DNA from: Caballeronia sp. SBC1
Lineage (GTDB): Bacteria > Pseudomonadota > Gammaproteobacteria > Burkholderiales > Burkholderiaceae
Reading direction: 5' to 3'
Assembly (NCBI RefSeq): GCF_011493005.1
Contig: NZ_CP049156.1
Location: 248,001-312,000 of the forward strand
DNA: 64,000 nt
The first letter of the stretch is position 1. The number at the start of each line of letters is the position of its first letter. The notes beneath the pieces were generated by a model, which was given only the letters and a program-made list of their open reading frames with translations, had not been told where the DNA came from and did not search any database. A program made the position numbers and the translations under genes. This document shows positions 27,372-40,346 of the stretch, piece by piece.

Positions 27372-28067
27372 ATGACGTGCAGCTCGGAAATTACCATTGG
27401 CGGCTATGAACTGGATGTATGGAGACGTTCCTACACCTTGTGGGAGCGTTTCGAGAAACGAGACAGAATCATACGTTCGCGCAAGGGTTTCCTCAGTAAT
27501 GGTGAAGAGAGAATCGTGGTGGACTTTGTATATTCGATAACCGCCGAGGTTCTTCGCAAACGTCTTGGACGCGCAGGTTTCTCATGGAAGACATTGGAAC
27601 AGGAGTTCCTAACGTTTTACCAGGCTACTTGCCAGAAAGGGGGAACGTTGTTCTTCAATCCGTATCCTGACGCCGAAAAAGCACAGGCTCGCGCTGAAGC
27701 GTTCCGTGCCGCAACGCTCGACGATTGGCTCGAGGCTCTCGCCAAAGCGGTCAAGGGGAACGTCACACGCGTTCGACGGAACGCTGGGGAGGTCTTTCAT
27801 CCCACAAATATCTTGGTCGACATCATCACGGGTTCGGACCGTCCGGATGAACGTGAACTGATGACGGAGCATTGTCTTCTTGGGTTTCCGTGCCGCTCAA
27901 TCGACAACATGGCGACAGCGCTGCTGGAGGTCTTACCGGGAGACGCATTTTGCGAGCAGGAAGTAACGATGTTTGTTGAACACCAAGGTGACATCACTTT
28001 CGATGACATGCGAGTGCGGACACCGAAGTTAATCGTCACTCAGGATGTGTCTTACGACGACATCTAG
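27372..28067 (+). CDS. HEPN/Toprim-associated domain protein (copy 1)
   Basis: This 231-aa protein starts SSEITIGGYELD, followed by a block VVDFVYSITAEVLRKRLGRAGFSWKTLEQEF. That order matches the N-terminal domain of 'HEPN/Toprim-associated' proteins, found in conflict and defence loci and thought to accompany RNase-like HEPN or nuclease Toprim modules. The C-terminus, including CEQEVTMFVEHQGDITFDDM, is shared with copy 2 downstream. The HEPN RNase motif RxxxxH is not evident. The start is 26 bp beyond the IS30 right end, with AGAGG upstream. Confidence 0.65.
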   Translation: MTCSSEITIGGYELDVWRRSYTLWERFEKRDRIIRSRKGFLSNGEERIVVDFVYSITAEVLRKRLGRAGFSWKTLEQEFLTFYQATCQKGGTLFFNPYPDAEKAQARAEAFRAATLDDWLEALAKAVKGNVTRVRRNAGEVFHPTNILVDIITGSDRPDERELMTEHCLLGFPCRSIDNMATALLEVLPGDAFCEQEVTMFVEHQGDITFDDMRVRTPKLIVTQDVSYDDI

Positions 28068-28085
28068 CATCACGCATTTCAGCGA

Positions 28086-28106
28086 TGTCATCCTGAATTC
28101 AGGACA
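28086..28106. repeat. Inverted repeat between the two paralogues
   Basis: TGTC-AT-CCTGAATTCAGG-ACA: a 12-bp perfect palindrome (28092-28103) with a further short paired stem, in the 148-bp gap between the two genes. Operator or hairpin; no T-tract. Confidence 0.4.
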
Positions 28107-28215
28107 TGGTTCGACTCGTCAAAAGAACGAGAATTCAGAGCGCCGGCGCTTCAGACGATTGAGCACGGTCTTTCGCAAAAGAGCGCTCTTCAGCAATTGA
28201 ACAAAAGGAATTTAT

Positions 28216-28863
28216 ATGCAATGTGTTGTAAACGCCACCATCGGCGGCTACCCTATCGCGAGTACCGCTGACAGCTACAACCAATGGTACTTTCTGCCAG
28301 AGGACCGACTCATCCGTTGCCGGCAACGGAGTTGCGACAGTGTCGATGTCGAGTGTGTGTATTCAGTAACGGCGGATACGCTTCGTCGGCGTCTCGGCCG
28401 TGCCGGCTACAACCGCGCTTCGTTGGAGGAAGAGTTCCGGGACTATCATGACCAGATTCGCTGCAGGCGAAGAGGCGATAGGGATAACCTGCATTTCACC
28501 GGCGAATTCGCTGAAGTTTACGCAGAAGCGTTCATATCGGCTTGGTCGCTCGACGATTGGCTCGATGCGCTGGCAAGGGCGGTTAAGAATGGAGTGACGC
28601 ACGCTGGACGAGCGACGGAGGGGTTCAGGCCGACAGGTAATCTGCTGGTAAACATCATCACCGGTCCGGACCAACCGGAGCTTTACGGAATGGAACTCGA
28701 ACACGGCCTCCTGGGATTTCCTTGCAGCAGCTTGAGGAACTTGGCAGTGGCATTGCTTGAGGTCACTGCGGGAAATGCAGCGTGTGAGCTCGACGTGACA
28801 TCGTTCATCCAGCATTGCGACGATTCTACTTTCGATGACATGCTCGCGCGACGAGAGGGATAA
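28216..28863 (+). CDS. HEPN/Toprim-associated domain protein (copy 2)
   Basis: This 215-aa paralogue of the preceding gene shares NATIGGYPI, CVYSVTADTLRRRLGRAGYNRASLEEEF, SLDDWLDALARAVK, LLVNIITGPDQPE, HGLLGFPCSSLRNLAVALLEVTAG and CELDVTSFIQH at equivalent positions. The order and spacing agree through the whole length while identity is only moderate, so the duplication is old. AAGGAA precedes the ATG. It ends before an intrinsic terminator at 28874. Confidence 0.65.
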   Translation: MQCVVNATIGGYPIASTADSYNQWYFLPEDRLIRCRQRSCDSVDVECVYSVTADTLRRRLGRAGYNRASLEEEFRDYHDQIRCRRRGDRDNLHFTGEFAEVYAEAFISAWSLDDWLDALARAVKNGVTHAGRATEGFRPTGNLLVNIITGPDQPELYGMELEHGLLGFPCSSLRNLAVALLEVTAGNAACELDVTSFIQHCDDSTFDDMLARREG

Positions 28864-28873
28864 TTGGACTCAG

Positions 28874-28903
28874 CGTGCGCGATCAACATCGCGCACGTTT
28901 TTT
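28874..28903 (+). terminator. Rho-independent terminator after HEPN/Toprim pair
   Basis: CGTGCGCGAT - CAAC - ATCGCGCACG followed by six T's, 11 bp after the second gene's stop: a 10-bp perfect stem. Confidence 0.92.
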
Positions 28904-29092
28904 CTTTGGTTGGAATGAAAGGTACATGGCCGAGCTTATGCAACTCGTAATAGTCGGGGTCGTCAGTCGGCGAGGCGAAACCCCAGATGCCATTTTCGCT
29001 AGACGTACCTCAACCATCGAAAAAATCGCTGGGGGCCAACCAGTGGCCAAGTCGCAACGAGGAGGTCTGCCGGGCCCCCTTGGGACGGAGCG

Positions 29093-29683
29093 TCAGTGAC
29101 CTGCTAGGCAACGGTTTCGATAAGTCCGAGCAACATGGGTTGGAAGCCTCCAGAACTCGAGTCCAAATTTGGCTTCTTCGATGCAGTGTAAAATCTCAAA
29201 TGCGCGCTCGCCACATCGCCAGCCACCCTGTTGTGCAAATCTGAGTTCCCGCTTGAGTTTCCTTTTCCGAAGTTCTGAGCAAATCCATTCGGAGGCCGCG
29301 TCTTCATCGCGCGGACGTGCCGTCAAGGGCAGAGCCATCATCATTTCAGCATTCGCTTCATCAAAGGCGTGACAGGCAAGCAGTTCCTCGACTTCACGCA
29401 ATACATCGACGGCAGTCCGTTGGCGTGTTTCAGCCACTGCATGCCAATGAGGATATTGTCTCGTTACGGCCTCGATTACCGTCTTGAGTTCGAAGTCCCG
29501 CCAAAATCGCAGAAGCGGCCGATATGCGTAATCGAACGCGAATTGGAGGTTGCCTACATTGACGTGACCGTCATTCATTTGGCAGTCGACCATGAATCCG
29601 ACAACATCTTGGGCAACTTTTTCGTAGAGGTTTTCGATAGCTTGCTGCGCTGGTTCTGCGGTTTGCATTTTAGTTCTGTTCAT
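29093..29683 (-). CDS. Unknown helical protein
   Basis: The frame is open from 29782; ATG 29683 (MNRTKMQTAEPAQQ) starts a 196-aa protein with better composition than the upstream extension. It is predicted mostly helical (AIENLYEKVAQDVVGFMVD, AVDVLREVEELLACHAFDEANAEMMMALPL) with charged surface residues. Nothing recognisable. No good ribosome binding site is seen, so the start is uncertain. Confidence 0.5.
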   Translation of the reverse strand: MNRTKMQTAEPAQQAIENLYEKVAQDVVGFMVDCQMNDGHVNVGNLQFAFDYAYRPLLRFWRDFELKTVIEAVTRQYPHWHAVAETRQRTAVDVLREVEELLACHAFDEANAEMMMALPLTARPRDEDAASEWICSELRKRKLKRELRFAQQGGWRCGERAFEILHCIEEAKFGLEFWRLPTHVARTYRNRCLAGH

Positions 29684-29869
29684 TTGCAACGTTTCGCTGA
29701 CTTGAAGAGGAAAAGAAGTGACTTGTTGTGAAGGGCGCCGAAAGTATAGAAGCCGCATACCTGCATGATCCGTACACCGCATTGCGTGGCGCGCCCTCCT
29801 CGCGACACGAAAAGGCGCAACTCGACTAGGTGTCGAATTAACCTGATTTTGATGACGCTTGTTGTTTCG

Positions 29870-30349
29870 TCATGACCATCGGTGGAAAACGCAACCATCT
29901 CGCGCGGCGAACTCAAACATTGCTTGAGAATCCTTGTAGAAACCATAGAAGTCGTCGTCCTCTAGCGCTCGCGCCCGCTCGTCCCACTCAGCGAAATCCG
30001 CGACTAGCTTTGCCGAGGCAATTGGACCCATGGTCCCGTTCCCAACCCATCGAAACATTTCGCCAAACGGGTCCGGGTCATCCGAGCCGGGCATCCGCCA
30101 GTCGTATCCGACCAAACCTGCAAGCTTTTCCAAGTCTTCATTGAGGACTCTTTCCTTCCCGAATCCGAACCACGCATCTTCTTCGTACATATACGTGGCT
30201 CCGACTTCTAGGCCAGTGTAGAAGTAAGGCCATATAGTGTTTCCATCTGCCTCAACTGCATCATGGTCGAAGTGCAAGCTTCTGAAATCGTCGTCGAGGA
30301 CGCCGGCGAATTTCTTAAGTCCACGACATGCCACAAAAAATACAAACAC
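29870..30349 (-). pseudogene. Unknown gene, 5' end removed at ISL3 junction
   Basis: The open frame (159 codons) is acidic and aromatic-rich (IWPYFYTGLEVGATYMYEEDAWFGFG, DDPDPFGEMFRWVGNG) and looks truly coding. Its beginning lies against the left end of the ISL3 element (30356); no start with ribosome binding site exists, so the original N-terminus is lost. No family recognised. Confidence 0.55.
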
Positions 30350-30355
30350 TATTTA

Positions 30356-31765
30356 GGCTCTTTTGAAAACTCAGTGGGTAATGCGGCTCAGCGGGCATGC
30401 GCGTTGAACGCGGTGAAGTTAAGTTTTCCGGCAATGAGAAACAAGACCGTGCGCATGGTTTCAAAGCGTGCATATCCACGAGCCTTGCGCTTTGCTGCCT
30501 GAAACAGGCCGTTGATGGCCTCGATGAAACCGTTGGTCTGACGGGTCTGGGTCCAGGCAACGATTCCATCGAAATGTCTGCGAACCAAACGCACGACATC
30601 CTTCATGGGCTCGACCTTGGAGCGCATGACGTTGGTGCACCACTGATGCAGCATCTCGGAGACGACGTTGATTTGTTTGCGCTCGAGAATGTCGCGCAAT
30701 TGTTCTCGGTAAAGCCAGGCTCGGGCGGTGCGATTGGTCGTGTACTGACTGACCAACGCCTCAAGGTCGGTGAGTTGCGCAAGGTTCAGTTTGTCGGCGT
30801 CCTTGAGCAACGTCCAACGCATGCCTTTAAGCTGAGGGTCCAGTTTCTGCTGCTGCCGACGTACTGTGTCGAGCGCCTTGGACGCGTGAGCGACGACGTG
30901 GAACTTGTCAAAGGTCACTCGCGCTTCGGGGAGATGCTCATTGACGCCCTTGATGAAAGCCGGCGACATGTCGATGCTGACCGAGCTCACTTGCTCGGGC
31001 GAGCCGCCGTGTTCGCTCAGGTAGGTGGCCAAGCGCTCTATCGTGCTGGCATCCTTGCCTGTGGTGACGAACGCGACCCGCCGCGCCTGCATGTCGGCGA
31101 CCAGCGTCAGATACTCATGACCGCGACGGTACGAGGTTTCGTCAATCGCCACGGCCGTCACACCCGACAGGTCGGCGGCCGCGAGTGCCAGCTCCACATA
31201 CCGCGAACAGATGGCATGTACTCGATGCCACGACAGATTGACCGCGCGTGCAACGGCGGCGAACGGCATCTGCTGCGCGAGCATCAGCACTAACGCCTCG
31301 AACAACAATGTGAAGCCGCTGAGCTGGCCCACCCAACCTGGCTCAACCAAACGCACTGAACCATCGGGCAGGCGCACCCTGGGCACCCGCACTTCGAGGA
31401 AGCACTCGTGCTGAAAGAAATTCAGATGCCGCAGGCGCTTGATTTGCGTGTCGTGCACGGGATGCTCGCCGGCAACCCCGGCATAGCTAAATCGGCTGCC
31501 TGCAACGAAGTCAACGGCGATGTTGAGCTGCCGCTGAGCAGCATCGAAGTCAACACTTCGGACATACCAAGGAGCCGTGATACCGAGGGCGGATTCGAAC
31601 AATTGATTCGTCATAGCTGATTGGCTTTACATGGGTGATTCCCGCATTCTGCCGCAATCACCCATGAATCATCTTACTGGGTGAGCGCGCCTCAAGGGTT
31701 CGCTGCGCCGGGCTCACGCCCGCCCTTGACCCGCCAAACCCACCCACTCCAAATTCAAAAGAGGC
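30356..31765. mobile_element. ISL3-family insertion sequence
   Basis: About 1,410 bp with inverted ends GGCTCTTTTGAAAACTCAGT (left) and GCCTCTTTTGAATTTGGAGT (right, read inward). The expected 8-bp target duplication is absent (ACTATTTA versus AAAAAAGC), which suggests a deletion at one side after insertion. Confidence 0.8.
30388..31614 (-). CDS. ISL3-family transposase
   Basis: This 408-aa transposase has an N-terminal zinc-binding-like region, a helix-turn-helix (FAAVARAVNLSWHRVHAIC), DDE residues around VAIDETSYRRGHEYLTLV and SIDMSPAFIKGV, and a C-terminal DDE Glu region NGFIEAINGLFQAAKRKARGY. The frame is intact. Confidence 0.93.
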   Translation of the reverse strand: MTNQLFESALGITAPWYVRSVDFDAAQRQLNIAVDFVAGSRFSYAGVAGEHPVHDTQIKRLRHLNFFQHECFLEVRVPRVRLPDGSVRLVEPGWVGQLSGFTLLFEALVLMLAQQMPFAAVARAVNLSWHRVHAICSRYVELALAAADLSGVTAVAIDETSYRRGHEYLTLVADMQARRVAFVTTGKDASTIERLATYLSEHGGSPEQVSSVSIDMSPAFIKGVNEHLPEARVTFDKFHVVAHASKALDTVRRQQQKLDPQLKGMRWTLLKDADKLNLAQLTDLEALVSQYTTNRTARAWLYREQLRDILERKQINVVSEMLHQWCTNVMRSKVEPMKDVVRLVRRHFDGIVAWTQTRQTNGFIEAINGLFQAAKRKARGYARFETMRTVLFLIAGKLNFTAFNAHAR

Positions 31766-31776
31766 AAAAAAGCTAG

Positions 31777-32954
<1,178 letters not shown>

Positions 32955-33133
32955 CCACTACATTGAGCTCTCTGGAGGAATTTGCGGCTCAAGCAATGGG
33001 CAAGCGCTTTAATCAGATAGGCTTAGCGAAATTTCCCGGACGAAAGGAAAGTTATCGAAATGACCTTATGGAGCGAGTTCATGGCTACTTTGAGGGAACG
33101 ACGCTAGAAGTTCCGAGTACCCGAGGAATTTAC

Positions 33134-34567
33134 GAGATAAGCTCGATTCTGGTGTACGGGGGAAGTTGGGGCGCGGGAGATTGAAGGCGGTGGAGGTTTT
33201 AGCTGAGAATCTGATTGTCGAAGTCGGAAACTAGCAAACAACAAACCATCCACCATGAGCAAGTTTAAAGAAAAAGAAGTCGTTGGACTATCGGGAGTCG
33301 GTTTGGGGCTGGACGAATTGGTTCGGCACGGAGCTCGGCAGGTGATTCAGCAGGCAATCGAAGCGGAGTTGTCGTCGCTGCTGGAGCGGTTCGAGAACGT
33401 CAAGACACTGCACGGGCAGCGCGCCGTGGTGCGCAACGGTTATTTGCCGGAGCGCGAAGTGTTGACAGCCGCCGGACCGGTCGTGGTTAAGGTCCCCAAG
33501 GTTCGAGATCGTTCAGGATCAGGCGTGAAGTTCAATTCATCGATTGTGCCGCCCTATGTGAGGAAGTCCCCGCGCGTGAGTGCAGCGCTGCCCTGGCTGT
33601 ATTTGAAGGGCATCTCGACGGGCGACATGAGCGAGGCGCTGAGCGTGCTGCTGGGTGAGGACGCCAAAGGCTTGTCGGCGAACGTGGTGAGCCGCCTGAA
33701 GGCGCAATGGGCCGAAGAGCATGCCAACTGGAGCCGGCGCGAGCTATCGAAGTCACGATATGTCTATTGGTGGGTCGACGGCATTCATACCGGTCTGCGC
33801 AGCGAGAATTCAGACGGCCAGTGCCTCTTGGTAATCATTGGCGTGACGCCTGAGGGCAAGAAGGAACGTGTGGCGATCGGCGACGGGTATCGGGAGTCGA
33901 AAGCCTCATGGCAAGAGCTCCTGCTGGATCTGAAGGCGCGTGGCTTGCAGGCGGGGCCATTACTAGCAGTCGGCGACGGCGCGATGGGCTTCTGGGCCGC
34001 GTTGGAGGAAGTGTTTCCAACGACGCGCGCTCAGCGCTGCTGGTTTCACAAGATGGGCAACGTGCTCAATGCACTTCCGAAGGCTCAACAGGGCCGCGCC
34101 AAGGCGGATCTGCAGTCAATCTGGATGGCAGCAACACGGGCCGACGCGTACGTCGCGTTCGACCGGTTCGTGACGATCCACGCGGCCAAGTATCCGAAGG
34201 CGACGGACACGCTGAAGAAGGATCGCGAAAGCTTGCTCGCGTTCTACGACTTTCCGGCTGAGCACTGGCAGCATTTGCGAACGACCAATGCGATTGAGTC
34301 GACGTTTGCCACGGTACGTCACCGTACTTCGCGTACGCGCAATTGCGTATCGCGACCCACCTTCCTCGGTCTTGCATTCAAGCTGATCGAGGAAGCCGAG
34401 AAAACCTGGCGCCGCATCAACGGCCCCGAACAGATCAAGCTGTTGTTGGAGGGCTTTGCCTTCAAAGACGGTGAACCGGTGCAAGACGATCGACCGGATC
34501 AGCAGAAACTCGCCGCTTGAAATCGCCGCTTATCAAACTGCCCGTACACCACTCTTGACCATATCTC
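33134..34567. mobile_element. IS256-family insertion sequence
   Basis: 1,434 bp, flanked by a perfect 9-bp direct repeat GGAATTTAC (33125-33133, 34568-34576). Inverted ends read GAGATAAGCTCGATTCTGGT and GAGATATGGTCAAGAGTGGT, both continuing GTACGGG. The intact duplication indicates a simple, fairly recent insertion. Confidence 0.9.
33255..34520 (+). CDS. IS256-family (mutator) transposase
   Basis: This 421-aa protein has the mutator DDE pattern: YWWVDGIHTG with the first Asp, LLAVGDGAMGFWAALEEVFP with the second, the Cys-Trp-His motif RCWFHKMGNVLN and Glu in TTNAIESTFATVRHRT. Intact. Confidence 0.95.
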   Translation: MSKFKEKEVVGLSGVGLGLDELVRHGARQVIQQAIEAELSSLLERFENVKTLHGQRAVVRNGYLPEREVLTAAGPVVVKVPKVRDRSGSGVKFNSSIVPPYVRKSPRVSAALPWLYLKGISTGDMSEALSVLLGEDAKGLSANVVSRLKAQWAEEHANWSRRELSKSRYVYWWVDGIHTGLRSENSDGQCLLVIIGVTPEGKKERVAIGDGYRESKASWQELLLDLKARGLQAGPLLAVGDGAMGFWAALEEVFPTTRAQRCWFHKMGNVLNALPKAQQGRAKADLQSIWMAATRADAYVAFDRFVTIHAAKYPKATDTLKKDRESLLAFYDFPAEHWQHLRTTNAIESTFATVRHRTSRTRNCVSRPTFLGLAFKLIEEAEKTWRRINGPEQIKLLLEGFAFKDGEPVQDDRPDQQKLAA

Positions 34568-34757
34568 GGAATTTACTTCTGCTCAGAGCTCATCACTGCA
34601 GCTTTCATTCATGTAGGGATAATTGAGCAATCAGCGGCTGTGGTATTTACGCCGGAAACATTCTCGCCTAGCGACATCGCCAAAGACAAAGCGTTTGGAT
34701 TCTTCTGCGGTTACGTGAAATCCACTCCCGGGTACGTTGTTCCAGATGGGGACTTTT

Positions 34758-35150
34758 TCAGGAGCAACGTATAGTTAATTGCGTCATTGCGGTCAGAATG
34801 AAACCGTCAGCGGTTTCAAGCCTCTCCGGCGGCGCCATCACACCTGCGTTGTTGATCAATGCATGAAGGGGACGTTCCTCCGCAAACTCGCGGCGCGCGA
34901 ACTCCCGAATCGATTCAAGAGAGGCAAGGTCTAGGGTTGCCAGCTCGGCACTGGCAGTGGGCACGTCGGTCCTCAGAAGGGCTAGTGCTGATTCTCCGCG
35001 ACGCTGATCACGGCAGGCCAGGATGGCGTGCGCCCCCTTCTGCGCCAATACCCGCGCCGCGTGATAGCCGATGCCGCTGTTTGCTCCGGTCACCAGGACT
35101 CGTTTGCCGTCCAAGGATGGGATTTCTGCCGGCGTCCAAGTTCTTTTCAT
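34758..35150 (-). pseudogene. Short-chain dehydrogenase, N-terminal remnant
   Basis: The first ~115 residues are a clear Rossmann-fold SDR of the retinol-dehydrogenase-like type: TGANSGIG nucleotide loop, LATLDLASLESI and LINNAGVMAPPERLETADGF. Similarity ends near 34,800 and the frame closes at 34758 without the catalytic Tyr-x-x-x-Lys. The end overlaps the stop of the split hydrolase, so the two gene pieces were joined by an old deletion. Confidence 0.8.
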
Positions 35151-35310
35151 ATGGGATTTGCTTCAGGCATCGTGGTTAGGAAAACCAGCGTAACAATGTC
35201 ATAAGCCACCCGGTCTGTCGAACACGTCAACGTCGTCAATATCGTGCGCGACGTCGAGTTCGCTTCGCAAAATTTTTGCCGAGATTGGCCGCTCAGAGCA
35301 GCAAGCTTTT

Positions 35311-35680
35311 CAAGTGGATACCCAATAGCGGAGGATCATCGCCGCGATGCCATCGTATACTGAGTGCAGTTCTACTTCTTGGACTGCCGCGTGGTTGGTC
35401 GGGCAAACAACGGCAGCGACCACGGGATACCCCGGGACTGTGGGATAGTCTTGAGACCCCGGGCGGAGTGGCGAAGTTAGCGCTCCGAGGCGAACGGCTG
35501 ACGGGCGACGCTGGCTTCAGGGTGCATCAGACGATGCTCGCGAGTTGGGTCTGAAGGCTCTCTGCAGGATGAGGGCTGGGCTCAACTCCACCAGGATGCA
35601 TCTCTGAAAACGGAGCATGCATCTTAAGGGTAGATCTCAAACCTAAGATGGTGAAACAAGGGCGTAATAGCCATGGAGAA
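35311..35680 (+). repeat. Dispersed repeat, copy A
   Basis: Matches 43312-43595 in the same orientation. The core 35382-35528 differs from 43370-43515 at roughly 15 positions by my hand count, mostly transitions; further matching blocks flank it (GTGGATACCCAA upstream; TCAAACCTAAG and GGAGA downstream). Copy A has extra bases between blocks. It contains several short self-complementary runs (CCCGGG, GATGCAT). No protein is convincing in it. The rest of 35151-35833 has no gene. Confidence 0.65.
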
Positions 35681-35833
35681 ACAGAGGTTGTTTGTGCGGT
35701 TTCTGGTTGTCGTTCAAGTCGGTTCCTGAATTCTGCGCAGAGAGACTCTAATAAAATGGCCAAGTCGACCAAGGGCGATTGGCCGAGGCTATCTCTTAAG
35801 ATGACTCGGCTGCGCATATAACAAGGGAACCAC

Positions 35834-36086
35834 ATGGGTAGGTCAGTTCATCAGTCGCTCGAGATCAGGGACACCCTCTCAGAACGTATCTCGTACGATT
35901 GCGAGAAATCAGAGGAAGGTGGTACGGATGTCTATTTTTATCTAATGCCGCCTTCAGGCCACGTGATCGAGCATGGGGCAAGGGCACGAGTGCTCCACGT
36001 CGCGCCGGATATGCTTACAATTTTCCCGTTCATGACATCGTCCTCGGGTTATGGTTACGAGCCTAAGTACAGTGGGCTCGACCGAG
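35834..36086 (+). pseudogene. Shedu gene (SduA-like), 5' part
   Basis: The N-terminal 84 codons (MGRSVHQSLEIRDTLSERIS to KYSGLDR), with AAGGGA six bases before ATG 35834. The reading continues after the IS21 element: removing 36087-38972 and one ACCGAG copy deletes 2,892 bp (964 codons) and joins this part in frame with the DUF4263 part at 38979. The joined gene would encode 474 aa, a normal Shedu length. N-terminal regions of Shedu proteins are variable, so this half alone is not diagnostic. Confidence 0.65.
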
Positions 36087-36411
36087 TGTGGCGCGACAAT
36101 CTGGATGAGAGACGCGCGACAATCAAGTTGAGAATGTCGCGGCAGAAATGATGATGCCGATGTTGATTGACGCTGGCAAGCGTTTATTGATTGACGTGCG
36201 GCGTTGATTGACGCGGGCGAGTGGGTGTCGCGCGACAATCAAGCTGAAGCGATCAGTCGATGAGGATTGCTGTGTAATTGTGACGCCGCAGGTATTCTGG
36301 CTGCACGACAATCAGATGAGAATGTGGTGGCGTGGAAGGTGAATCCGGGGTTGATTGACGCCGGCTAGCTTTGCCTGCGAGCCGCGCGTCAATCAGGATG
36401 AGAACAGCGGG

Positions 36412-38789
<2,378 letters not shown>

Positions 38790-38978
38790 CTACATGGAAG
38801 AGCTGTTCATACCCGATTTACCGCGACCACCGACAAGGCACCCCGGCAGCGGGGCGGACTCCTCGGCGCGGCGTTGCGGCAGCGGTTCTGGGCTACGCCC
38901 TCCACCGCTGCCGCAACGCCAGTACTCTCATCCTGATTGACGCACGGCTCTCATCTTGTTTGACGCGCGGCAACCGAG

Positions 38979-40150
38979 TATGTATCGCGCAACGCCGATC
39001 GGGTCCATATGAAGAGCCAACCGAGCACGGTGAGGTTGAGGCGCTTTTGGAAAGCCTTCCGGACTGGCTTGAGCGCAATCCGCTGAACGGCCTTGGCTTT
39101 ACGAGCCAGGATCGATTTATACCCACCACCATTGCTGGGCTAGCTCGGCGCGTTGTCGTGATCATTGGCGGTGGCGACGCCCCGCCATCCTTTGAAGATG
39201 ACCTTTACGTCATCACTGAGCTGTATCTGAAGCAGCTCGTTAGAAGCATGCGCTCGATCTCATCAAGGCACCAGCGACAGGCCCGCACGCAAAAGCAACT
39301 TTTCGCCCACAACGCGCTTCTGACTTCTGTCGATCGAGAGAATTTCCCGCCGAGAAAGCCGAAAGTCAGCGCGGAAATGATATTCGAGATGGTCAAGATT
39401 GGCCGGGTGAGCGCCGACATCCCGAAGGCAGCCCGACGCAACGTAATTAATCTCGTGGCAGACAACGCCCAGGCTATCGCAAAGGACTCACCTGAGACAC
39501 TTTACGAACTGGTGAGCAGGATCGAGACCGCAACGCTTCAGGAGATGATCTCCAAATATGAAGAGAAGCTCGGGCAGGATCTGAACGAGACGAAATGGCA
39601 AAGCTTCTTTGAAGCCAACACCTTCATTCTTTCAATGGCCTTCGCGGTGCCGACCATCTTCGTACGCGCGACGCCATATGTCCATGGCAAGCGCGTCACT
39701 GGCCACGGAGGAAAATACTCCGACTTTCTGATGCGCGGTCAGGGCACAGGCAACGTGGCCCTCATCGAAATCAAGGCGCCGGGGACGAAGCTCCTTACAC
39801 CTTATCGCTCTGAACAACAGGGTCCGTCGCCCGAGCTAACCGGGGCGATAACCCAGGTGCTTGGTCAGCGTCGTAGGTTGATTACCGGCTGGGCAAACCT
39901 GAAGCTCGACGACGACGGCACGCTCAAGGACACCGAGGTCTACTCGCCTCAAGCGGTAGTGCTCATTGGTACATTACCGGCGTCGAAGTTAGATCGAGAG
40001 CCTTTCGAAACGTTCAGGCAAGTCCTGAAGGACATCACCGTCCTAACTTTCGACGAACTACTGGCGCGGTTGAAGTACCTCCACGACGCTCTCACGGCAA
40101 CGCCGATCGCCAAGGCACCATCGGATTCAGCTCCACCGTGGCAATCTTAG
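38979..40150 (+). pseudogene. sduA: Shedu defence nuclease (DUF4263), 3' part
   Basis: About 390 codons with no start of their own; an in-frame TTG lies inside the IS21 end. The C-terminal DUF4263 nuclease domain has KWQSFFEANTFILSMAF, then YSDFLMRGQGTGNVALIEIKAPGTKLL with a PD-(D/E)xK set (Asp in SDF, Glu and Lys in EIK at 39767-39775) and SPELTGAITQVLGQRR. Shedu is a single-gene antiphage nuclease, forming a tetramer in described examples. Split from its N-terminus by IS21, so probably inactive unless the IS excises precisely. Confidence 0.75.
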
Positions 40151-40346
40151 TCACACGTGGACTACAGCAGGCAGAGAGCTCACCCCCTCTGACTTTGTGA
40201 CCTGTTTCTGCTTCAAGTCTGCATAGTGCTTGTGCAACGTTCGCCGGCGATCGTCGTAGAATTGTCACCTTTCGGCGTAATGGCGCCGGGCATTTTCGCC
40301 GTAATGACGCCACCGGAAACGAGCAATTGGAGGGTTCGAACGGGGA

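Larger units (their letters stand above)
32963..34774 (+). pseudogene. YiiX-like papain-fold cysteine hydrolase, split by IS256, 5' end missing
   Basis: The coding pieces are 32963-33133 and 34577-34774. Removing the IS256 element with one copy of its 9-bp duplication (GGAATTTAC) joins them in frame: ...PSTRGIY / FCSELITAAFIHVGII...FSPSDIAKDKAFGFFCGYVKSTPGYVVPDGDFF, ending at TAG 34774. FCSELI with a preceding helix and a following SP-x-DI matches the C-terminal half of permuted NlpC/P60 (YiiX/YaeF) hydrolases, whose catalytic Cys is in CSEL. The N-terminal half was lost at the IS3 side. It cannot be functional here. Confidence 0.6.

Noticed and set aside
36087..36217. A MITE made of IS21-like ends, with units in both orientations
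   Set aside because: The outermost unit at 36087 matches the right end in register, and the 6-bp duplication ACCGAG flanks 36087-38972, so all these units are inside one IS21 element.
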